NCBI GenBank assembly: GCA_900772575.1
Contig: CAAHEN010000255.1
Span: 1 to 10,943, forward strand
Reading direction: 5' to 3'
From: Bacteroidaceae bacterium
GTDB lineage: Bacteria > Bacteroidota > Bacteroidia > Bacteroidales > Bacteroidaceae
DNA length: 10,943 nt
The translations under genes were made by a program, and so were the position numbers. The notes under the pieces were generated by a model. That model was not told where the DNA came from and ran no database searches. It worked only from the letters and a program-made list of their open reading frames with translations. Shown here in pieces: positions 5,570-10,943 of this stretch; position 1 is the stretch's first letter; each line of letters begins with the position of its first letter.

Positions 5570-6307
5570 TCAAGGGACTGCGACGGCATCCTGACCAGTG
5601 GCCGCATCTGTCGCCGTAGCGGTCTCAGCCAGGGCAGAAGCCACGCGTGCGGTCTCGCTGATGACGCGACCATCGGCCAGATGAATGGTGCGGTCGGTCA
5701 GAGACGCCAGTTCCTCGTCGTGTGTGACGATGACAAAAGTCTGCCCGAAGCGGTCACGCAGGTCGAAGAACAGTTGGTGAAGCTCAGCCTTGTTGTGGCT
5801 GTCAAGGCTACCCGAGGGCTCATCGGCCAAGATGACGTCTGGGGCGTTCATCAGGGCCCGCGCCACAGCGACACGCTGCTTCTCCCCGCCGGAGAGTTGC
5901 CCCGGTTTGTGGCCGGCGCGGTCTGCCAGTTTCATATAGTCCAGCAACTCCGTGGCCCGTGCCCGGGCCTCGCTCTTGCCGCGCCCTGCGATGAGGGCCG
6001 GTATCATGACGTTTTCAAGGGCTGTGAACTCCGGCAACAACTGGTGAAACTGGAAGACGAAGCCGATGTGCTCACCGCGGAAGTGTGCCAGCTTGCGACG
6101 GCCTAGGGCCAGCACGTCGTGCCCTGCAATGACCACGCTGCCAGAGTCGGGACGATCCAGTGTCCCCATGATCTGTAGCAATGTGGTCTTGCCGGCACCG
6201 CTGGGCCCGACAATGCTGACCACCTCGCCCTTGTTGATATGGAGGTCTATGCCACAGAGCACTTCGAGGCTGCCAAACGACTTATGGATATTGCGAATGT
6301 CTATCAT
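5570..6307 (-). CDS. LolD-like ABC transporter ATP-binding protein
   Basis: A 245-residue ABC ATPase of the MacB/LolD group. Motifs: Walker [10 protein letters not shown] (34-42), Q-loop Gln86 in [17 protein letters not shown], signature LSGGEKQR (138-145), Walker B VILADEP (158-164, catalytic Glu163), D-loop SLD (167-169) and switch His196. The spacing [19 protein letters not shown] is typical of LolD, which powers release of lipoproteins from the inner membrane. The matching permease is not in the window, so the exact transport role is inferred. The last 25 residues are Ala/Thr-rich and likely disordered. I chose the ATG at 6307 because the family begins with [12 protein letters not shown]; the frame stays open to 6502 but that stretch covers the reductase terminator. 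A TAAGTTTG box ends only 8 bases before this ATG. Confidence 0.88.
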   Translation of the reverse strand: MIDIRNIHKSFGSLEVLCGIDLHINKGEVVSIVGPSGAGKTTLLQIMGTLDRPDSGSVVIAGHDVLALGRRKLAHFRGEHIGFVFQFHQLLPEFTALENVMIPALIAGRGKSEARARATELLDYMKLADRAGHKPGQLSGGEKQRVAVARALMNAPDVILADEPSGSLDSHNKAELHQLFFDLRDRFGQTFVIVTHDEELASLTDRTIHLADGRVISETARVASALAETATATDAATGQDAVAVP

Positions 6308-6315
6308 ACTGACTG

Positions 6316-6323
6316 CAAACTTA
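6316..6323 (-). promoter_or_regulatory. Putative lolD-like gene promoter TAAGTTTG, possibly leaderless
   Basis: The - strand carries TAAGTTTG, matching TAnnTTTG, with only 8 bases between it and the ATG at 6307. The usual distance of about 7 bases from this box to the transcription start would place the first nucleotide at or next to the ATG. No clear -33 box is visible. Confidence 0.45.
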
Positions 6324-6446
6324 CCACTTTTTTCCCGTCTGTCACGGCTGCAAGGCCCTTTTTCTGAATGGAGGGCCCTACCTCCGCCTCCGCACTGTGC
6401 CCGATGCCTTCTCAGCGCTGGTGTGCGGTGAAGGCAACAAGCAAGA

Positions 6447-6478
6447 CCCGCCTTGGAGAATGCCTTCTCCAAAGCGGG
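6447..6478 (-). terminator. Terminator-like hairpin after the aldo/keto reductase
   Basis: CCCGC-C-TTGGAGAA (6447-6460) pairs with TTCTCCAA-A-GCGGG (6465-6478) around a 4-base loop. The single odd pair is a G-U wobble only in RNA made from the - strand, which supports leftward use. The stem is 14 bp. The following - strand bases (tcttgcttgttg) are only loosely T-rich. It lies 42 bases after the reductase stop. Confidence 0.55.
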
Positions 6479-6519
6479 CCAAGAAATTCGTTCGGAGGCC
6501 ATGGCCTCTCAGGGAACAA

Positions 6520-7575
6520 TCATTCACTGTGGCCTTTGAGCAGCACCTCATCTGCGGGGCTCAAGCGGTTGCGGATGAAGCGGGACTGATGCCAGTAGGG
6601 ATAGAGGAGCGGCATCTTGCTGACGTCGTCCAGACGCTTGCGCTCTTCATCGGTCAGCACGATGTCGACAGCGCCAAGGTTGTCCTCCAGCTGTGAGCGC
6701 TTTCGCGCACCGATCACCAGCGAGCTGACGCCAGGGCGCCCCAGCGTCCAAGCCAAAGCAATCTGGGCCACACTGGCACGCTTCGCGGCGGCAATGTCTT
6801 TCAGCACGTCGACGATATTCCAGAGGCGGTCGAAGTCATGTACCGGCGGCTCATTCCACCCCTTGGCAAAGCGGCCGTCCCGAACGGTCTGTTCCTGGCG
6901 GGTATATTTGCCAGAGAGCAACCCACCGGCCAGGGGACTCCAGATCAACGCGCCCAGTCCTTGGTCTACGCCAACAGGCAGCAGCTCATACTCGGCCTCA
7001 CGGGCCTCCAGAGTATAGTGTATCTGCTGCGTCACAAAGCGCTGGTCATTATGTCGGTCCGCAGCCATGAGGGCTTTCATGATTTGCCAGCCGGTGAAGT
7101 TGGAGCAGCCGATGTAGCGCACCTTGCCCTGAGCCACAAGCGTATTGAGTGTGTCCATCAATTCCTCCACAGGGGTGGCGCCGTCCCATTGGTGAAGATA
7201 ATAGATGTCGATGTGATCGGTGCGAAGGCGCTTCAGGCTGTTCTCACACTCTCTGATGAGGTGCATCCGGGAATATCCCTCATTGTTAACGCCATCGGCC
7301 ACCGGAAAACGCACCTTTGTGGAGATCAGCACATCGTGCGGGCGCTTGCCGCCCAAGACTTCACCGATGATGCTCTCCGACACGCCGGCCGAATAGATAT
7401 TGGCTGTGTCGATGAGGTTGACGCCATGGTCAAGGGCGCAGTCGATAAACGCCGCGGCCTCTTTCACATCAGAGGCACCCACCTCGGCAAATTTGTCCTT
7501 TCCACCGAAGGTCATGGTGCCCAGCGTCAGCGCGGACACCTTCAATCCTGATTTTCCCAGTGTTCTGTATTCCAT
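6520..7575 (-). CDS. Aldo/keto reductase
   Basis: A 351-residue NAD(P)H-dependent oxidoreductase with the (beta/alpha)8 barrel of the AKR superfamily. The catalytic tetrad is Asp56 and Tyr61 in LIDTANIYSAG, Lys87 in ISTKVRF and His128 in YYLHQWD. Further family signatures are the opening MEYRTLGKSGLKVSALTLGT, IGCSNFTGW around 157-165 and SPLAGGLLSGKY in the second half, with a C-terminal cofactor-binding segment SSLVIGARKRSQLEDNL. The group resembles general-stress and YajO/YhdN-like reductases that reduce aldehydes or sugars; the physiological substrate cannot be read from sequence. I begin at the ATG at 7575 because the family starts there and a TACCTTTG promoter lies only 26 bases upstream; the open frame continues to 7683 but that part precedes the promoter. 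It is likely a single-gene unit, ended by the hairpin at 6447-6478. Confidence 0.92.
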   Translation of the reverse strand: MEYRTLGKSGLKVSALTLGTMTFGGKDKFAEVGASDVKEAAAFIDCALDHGVNLIDTANIYSAGVSESIIGEVLGGKRPHDVLISTKVRFPVADGVNNEGYSRMHLIRECENSLKRLRTDHIDIYYLHQWDGATPVEELMDTLNTLVAQGKVRYIGCSNFTGWQIMKALMAADRHNDQRFVTQQIHYTLEAREAEYELLPVGVDQGLGALIWSPLAGGLLSGKYTRQEQTVRDGRFAKGWNEPPVHDFDRLWNIVDVLKDIAAAKRASVAQIALAWTLGRPGVSSLVIGARKRSQLEDNLGAVDIVLTDEERKRLDDVSKMPLLYPYWHQSRFIRNRLSPADEVLLKGHSE

Positions 7576-7601
7576 ATGCGGTATGAGGTTTGATTGCGGT
7601 G

Positions 7602-7609
7602 CAAAGGTA
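7602..7609 (-). promoter_or_regulatory. Aldo/keto reductase promoter TACCTTTG
   Basis: TACCTTTGCACC on the - strand is a perfect -7 box (7609-7602). Transcription should start near 7595, giving a leader of about 20 bases before the ATG at 7575. The -33 position shows no TTTG. Confidence 0.6.
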
Positions 7610-7688
7610 GGGATATTATGTGTAAGGCGTATGCCGGCACTGACGCTATAACGATATTTAGCCCACCGCATACGTGCATGCACAACGC

Positions 7689-7733
7689 GAGCGAGACATC
7701 CACTGCCGCTAACCGGCCGGGGATGTCTCGCTC
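7689..7733. terminator. 13-bp hairpin after rpmA, probable terminator
   Basis: GAGCGAGACATCC (7689-7701) pairs perfectly with GGATGTCTCGCTC (7721-7733) around a 19-base GC-rich loop. It is 35 bases beyond the rpmA stop on the - strand and before the reductase promoter, the right place to end the rplU-rpmA transcript. Neither side has a good T tract, so it may act as a processing or stability stem instead. Confidence 0.55.
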
Positions 7734-7768
7734 TTGGTTTGCTTACTTGTTACTCTTGAGGTAGTGTG

Positions 7769-8035
7769 TTAAGCTTCAGCTTCGGGAAGCACGGAGACCG
7801 TGCTGCGGTTGCGGCTGCCGCCGCGTGTGAAGGTCACGATGCCGTCTGTGAGGGCAAAGAGCGTGTGGTCACTGCCCATGCCGACATTCTTGCCGGGATA
7901 GTGCACCGTACCGCGCTGGCGTACGATGATGTTGCCGGCGACGCAGGTCTGGCCGCCCCAAATCTTAACACCTAATCTTTGCGAAGCCGATTCACGGCCG
8001 TTCTTAGAACTACCTACACCTTTTTTGTGTGCCAT
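7769..8035 (-). CDS. rpmA: 50S ribosomal protein L27
   Basis: An 88-residue protein with the L27 N-terminus [16 protein letters not shown], followed by [34 protein letters not shown] and a short acidic-ended tail. L27 sits at the peptidyl-transferase centre of the large ribosomal subunit, where its flexible N-terminus reaches toward the tRNA ends. The N-terminus starts directly with the functional AHKKG segment, without the cleaved extension found in many Firmicutes. It begins 23 bases after the rplU stop, the usual L21-L27 pair, and shares its promoter. Length is normal. Confidence 0.97.
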   Translation of the reverse strand: MAHKKGVGSSKNGRESASQRLGVKIWGGQTCVAGNIIVRQRGTVHYPGKNVGMGSDHTLFALTDGIVTFTRGGSRNRSTVSVLPEAEA

Positions 8036-8058
8036 TTTCTTCTACTTCTTTTATAGGG

Positions 8059-8376
8059 TTAAGCGATAACTTGTTTGATTGTCAGTTCGGTGTACTGCTG
8101 ACGGTGGCCGTTGAGCTTGCGATAGCCCTTGCGGCGCTTCTTGTGGAAGACGAGCACCTTGTCGCCCTTGACGAGCGGTGAGTTGATTTCGCCGACAACC
8201 TTTGCACCTTCAACAGTGGGCACGCCTACAGTGATTGTGCCGTTGTTGTCTACTAACAATACCTTGTCAAATTCAACAGTCTGGCCGCTCTCAGAAGCGG
8301 GAATGTGGTTGACGAAGAGCTTTTTGCCTTCCTCCACTTTGAACTGCTGACCGTTAATCTCTACGATTGCGTACAT
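8059..8376 (-). CDS. rplU: 50S ribosomal protein L21
   Basis: A 105-residue protein, the normal length for L21. It opens with [20 protein letters not shown] and carries the conserved C-terminal signature [20 protein letters not shown], which contacts 23S rRNA. L21 is an early-assembly protein of the large subunit. The ATG at 8376 is chosen because family identity starts exactly there; an upstream in-frame ATG at 8418 would add 14 unrelated residues. The bases before the ATG are A/T-rich (acaaatatata), as is common for Bacteroidetes starts without a Shine-Dalgarno. It is first in the rplU-rpmA operon, with a leader of about 76 bases. Confidence 0.97.
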   Translation of the reverse strand: MYAIVEINGQQFKVEEGKKLFVNHIPASESGQTVEFDKVLLVDNNGTITVGVPTVEGAKVVGEINSPLVKGDKVLVFHKKRRKGYRKLNGHRQQYTELTIKQVIA

Positions 8377-8458
8377 TATATATTTGTAAAACGGTTTTTT
8401 CCGGGAGGCGGGCCACAACGGTGTCCACTTCTCTGCCCCGACGGACTCTAAGCGGCTG

Positions 8459-8488
8459 CAAAATTACAATTTAATGTTGACTTGCAAG
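8459..8488 (-). promoter_or_regulatory. rplU-rpmA promoter (CTTG-N18-TAATTTTG)
   Basis: TAATTTTG on the - strand (8466-8459) matches the -7 consensus. CTTG (8488-8485) stands 18 bases upstream as a near-consensus -33 box. Transcription should begin near 8452, leaving a leader of about 76 bases that is GC-rich in its first two thirds. The promoter lies just 21 bases past the hexosaminidase stop. Confidence 0.6.
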
Positions 8489-8509
8489 CTATTGCGCCCC
8501 ATATATTTT

Positions 8510-10943
8510 TCAGCGGACAATTATTTTCTTGCCATTGCTGATGTAGACGCCCGAGGCGGGAGCCACCTTGAGCCGACGGCCCTGCAGGTCGTAGAGGCCG
8601 CTGGCAGCGTCGGACGTACCGGTAACGACACCGTTGATGCCATCGACCACGCTAGCGTAGGTGGCCACGACATGGACAAAGCTCTCGACAGTGCCCTCGT
8701 AGCTCTCGTTGCCGGTGGCCGACTTGAAGGCGTGATCGGGAATCTCGGGGAAGACGATTTCATGGGCTGTCCCGGCTGGCAGCAGTGTGGTGGTGGTGCT
8801 GAGCACAGTGCCTTCCTCGTCCTGGCAGGTCAGCGTGACGGTGTAGCAGGGCTCGGCGAAGAACTCATAGGTCTTGATAGGGTGGCCGGTGCCACCGTCC
8901 CAACCAACGAGATTGCCATTGGGCTCACCGTCCCAGTACTGGCCGTTGTCGCCCTTGATGTTCCACGTCTCGCCGTCGGCATTAAGCGTGAAAGTGAAGA
9001 GACCGCCGGCCGAGGCGGCAGTTGTGGCCGCTGAGCGCTGGAGCTGGGGGATGTAGAGGCCGAGGTAGTCGTTCTTGATGCGATAGCCGGTGCCGCTGGC
9101 TTCCAGTGTCCATACAGCGGTGGCGTCCAGCTTGTCTGCGTCGATGAAGCGGTTGACATTCTTTGTATCCGGGACAATGCAGCGGTAGCCGGCGCGCGAG
9201 GCGGCGTCGCCGCTGGCGGCGTCGTAGAGCAGGTAGCGGCGGCCGGCGCTGACTGCGGTCACGGCGTCAGCAGGGGCTTTCACGCCTGTGATGGCGTCGG
9301 TCTCGTAGACGATGGAGAGCAGGCTGTCGGTGGTGGGTACGAAGGTGTCACCGTCCTTCACGGTGTTGTCGCCGAGGGTATAGTATTTCGGTGCAGGGAG
9401 CTTGACGGTGTAGGTCTCGCCGACCGAAGCCGTAGTTTCTTCCCTGACGACAATGGCGCCGTACTGGTCGCGTCCTTCGATGACGATGGCGTAGCTCTCG
9501 CGCTTGTAGGTCACGACGTAGGTGTCGGCACTGGTGGCCTCGGCCTTGACAAAGCTATAGCCCTTGAGGGCGGGACAGAGTTCTTCCGTTAGCGTAGTGG
9601 TCTCGGGATCCAGACTGCGCACGACAGTGGTGATGGAGTCGCCGGCCTCATCCCTGCAGATAAGCGTAGCGGGCACGACCTGGGCGATGTACCACGTGGC
9701 GCCTTGCAGGCGGGCGGCGTCGGCAGTGGCATTGACGGTGCTACCGGCGCTCACGGTACCAGAGGGAATGGGGAAGAGGCTGGCACCACCGACGCTGAGA
9801 CGATATTCGGTGCTGTGGCTGGCATCGGTGGTCAGACTCACGCTGGCCCCGGTGGCACCGACATTGACAACACGGCCTGTGCGGGCCGCAAAAGCTGAGG
9901 TGGCGGCGATATAGCGGCCTGTGGCGGCGTTGCGGAGCTTGAAGGTCTGGGTGCCGTCGGCATTGGCCGTACTGTCGCTGACCACCCAGGCGTCATGGGC
10001 AAAGGCGTCTGTCGAATGGCGCAACACGGTTCCCGTACCGGCATCGGCGATGGCCGTGGCGTCGAAACCGTCGACAGCACAGGTGAAGCGGTAGGCGGCC
10101 CCGTTTTTCAGATGTTTGAAGTGAACGGCCGTACCGCCTTCAGGTTCGTTCGGTTGCCACTCCCAGTAGCCGCTATTGCCATCGTTCGGCTTGTCATAGA
10201 CGTTGACAGCCAGTCCCTGGCCTGCCAGGGAGGAGTTGAGGAACTTGCCGGCCAAGAGGTCGCTGGAGATTGAATAGTAATAGTTGTTACCCTTTTTGCC
10301 GTAGCCGTTGGTACCCAGGCGGAAGGCATAGTTTTTCTTGTCCGTGTCATACTTCCACCGGCCGGCATTCGTATTGGCCGTCGGCGTCGGGTTGACCGAG
10401 CCATCGGGGACTGCCTTGCAGACAAGGGCGTAGTGGCCGGGATTGGCGGGATCCTCCTCGATGGCCCACCATTGGGCGTCGTAGTTGCCAGCGTCTTCCG
10501 CAGCCTGCGTGTTCGTCCAGAGCACATTGGCGGCAGCGCCCTTGGCAGCATACTCCCCGACAAGCGGTGAGGTGGCCGAGAGGAGCTCGATGCAGCGGTC
10601 GGTGCGCGTGGCGTCGGTGGCGCCGGAGACGATGCGGTACCAGTGGCGGTCGGTGGCGGTGGAGAGTTTGGGCAGCACAGTGTCAACGGCGGCGGTGCCG
10701 GCGTCGAGCATATGGTACTTGCAGTAGCGGTAGCCACCGTAGTTGAGCAGTACGGTATCGGCCGACATGCGCTTGCGGAAGTCTTCGAAATCGCGCTTGT
10801 TCTGCGGTGTCCAACCAGCCTCGGCGATGGCGATGAGGCGCGGCAGGGCAAGGTATTCCATATATTCGCGGTCACTGACGTGCTCGGTCCAGAAGGTGCC
10901 CTGCACACCGGCGTCCGTAGCGGCGGGAATACCCTCGTTGTAC
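8510..10943 (-). CDS. Secreted beta-N-acetylhexosaminidase (GH20), C-terminal part; N-terminus outside window
   Basis: The frame is open from the right edge to the TGA at 8510, giving 810 visible residues. It starts inside the last strand-helix unit of the GH20 barrel: GVQGTFWTEHVSDREYMEY followed by PRLIAIAEAGWTP (about residues 12-45). The W-x-E here is the substrate-contacting pair conserved in GH20; the catalytic Asp-Glu lies beyond the edge. The remaining ~730 residues are accessory. About 85-420 hold lectin- or beta-trefoil-like segments (HWYRIVSG, RWKYDTDKKNYAFRLG, TFKLRNAATGRYIAA). About 424-548 hold two MucBP-like repeats, 560-695 another lectin-like unit (RRYLLYDAASG, YRIKNDYLGLYIPQ), and 699-763 a third MucBP-like repeat. 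The end (LYDLQGRRLK, SGVYISNGKKIIVR) is a T9SS sorting tail of the Prevotella type. The enzyme should release terminal N-acetylglucosamine or -galactosamine from host glycans outside the cell. No terminator hairpin is visible before the rplU promoter. Confidence 0.85.
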   Translation of the reverse strand, partial: YNEGIPAATDAGVQGTFWTEHVSDREYMEYLALPRLIAIAEAGWTPQNKRDFEDFRKRMSADTVLLNYGGYRYCKYHMLDAGTAAVDTVLPKLSTATDRHWYRIVSGATDATRTDRCIELLSATSPLVGEYAAKGAAANVLWTNTQAAEDAGNYDAQWWAIEEDPANPGHYALVCKAVPDGSVNPTPTANTNAGRWKYDTDKKNYAFRLGTNGYGKKGNNYYYSISSDLLAGKFLNSSLAGQGLAVNVYDKPNDGNSGYWEWQPNEPEGGTAVHFKHLKNGAAYRFTCAVDGFDATAIADAGTGTVLRHSTDAFAHDAWVVSDSTANADGTQTFKLRNAATGRYIAATSAFAARTGRVVNVGATGASVSLTTDASHSTEYRLSVGGASLFPIPSGTVSAGSTVNATADAARLQGATWYIAQVVPATLICRDEAGDSITTVVRSLDPETTTLTEELCPALKGYSFVKAEATSADTYVVTYKRESYAIVIEGRDQYGAIVVREETTASVGETYTVKLPAPKYYTLGDNTVKDGDTFVPTTDSLLSIVYETDAITGVKAPADAVTAVSAGRRYLLYDAASGDAASRAGYRCIVPDTKNVNRFIDADKLDATAVWTLEASGTGYRIKNDYLGLYIPQLQRSAATTAASAGGLFTFTLNADGETWNIKGDNGQYWDGEPNGNLVGWDGGTGHPIKTYEFFAEPCYTVTLTCQDEEGTVLSTTTTLLPAGTAHEIVFPEIPDHAFKSATGNESYEGTVESFVHVVATYASVVDGINGVVTGTSDAASGLYDLQGRRLKVAPASGVYISNGKKIIVR

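Noticed and set aside
5524..5673. 50-residue N-terminal extension of the CvfB-like protein
   Set aside because: It overlaps the end of the ABC gene, is Arg/Pro-rich and lies outside the family's normal start.
6308..6502. 65-residue N-terminal extension of the LolD-like protein
   Set aside because: It covers the reductase terminator hairpin and precedes the likely promoter; family homology starts at 6307.
7576..7683. 36-residue N-terminal extension of the aldo/keto reductase
   Set aside because: The TACCTTTG promoter lies inside it, so it would not be transcribed in full.
7674..7683. Perfect 10-bp palindrome GTGCATGCAC
   Set aside because: Isolated short palindrome between rpmA and the reductase promoter; could occur by chance and has no partner copy.
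1..10943. CRISPR array, tRNA, rRNA, insertion sequence or attachment sites
   Set aside because: I scanned for regularly spaced repeats, tRNA T-loop sequences and transposase motifs and saw none; the tandem repeats present have no spacers.

Overview
The window looks like chromosomal DNA from a Bacteroidales bacterium, most likely Prevotella or a close relative. The evidence is: several promoters of the Bacteroidetes form (TAnnTTTG at -7, sometimes with a TTTG-like box about 20 bases upstream); few Shine-Dalgarno sequences; a secreted hexosaminidase ending in a Prevotella-style type IX secretion (T9SS) tail; menaquinone synthesis; and an EFR1-type ferredoxin. The DNA is fairly GC-rich for the group. 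No species is assigned. No mobile element, tRNA, rRNA or CRISPR array is visible.

Layout, left to right. Positions 1-172 hold the C-terminal end of a 4Fe-4S ferredoxin protein (+ strand) that enters from outside the window. Positions 173-1055 are about 880 bases without a convincing gene but with many perfect inverted repeats, terminator-like hairpins and a short tandem repeat. Positions 1056-4174 are a tight three-gene + strand operon: a ThrE-type threonine/serine exporter, a secreted alpha/beta-hydrolase esterase, and the menaquinone prenyltransferase MenA, with gaps of 11 and 12 bases. Positions 4175-4668 are non-coding and carry an 18-base tandem repeat, an orphan + strand promoter and a clear - strand promoter/terminator pair that predicts a small RNA of about 80 nt.

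From 4669 to the right end every gene is on the - strand. In transcription order, right to left, they are: a large GH20 beta-N-acetylhexosaminidase whose N-terminus lies beyond the right edge; rplU and rpmA (ribosomal proteins L21 and L27) from their own promoter; an aldo/keto reductase from its own promoter; and a LolD-like ABC ATPase followed by a CvfB-like S1 RNA-binding protein.

Most genes are ordinary housekeeping genes. The points that merit a second look are the predicted small RNA at 4459-4575, the hairpin- and palindrome-rich gap at 173-1055, a lolD promoter so close to the ATG that the mRNA may be leaderless, and the mosaic lectin-like/MucBP-like C-terminal half of the hexosaminidase. 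I did not find a clear new multi-gene system.
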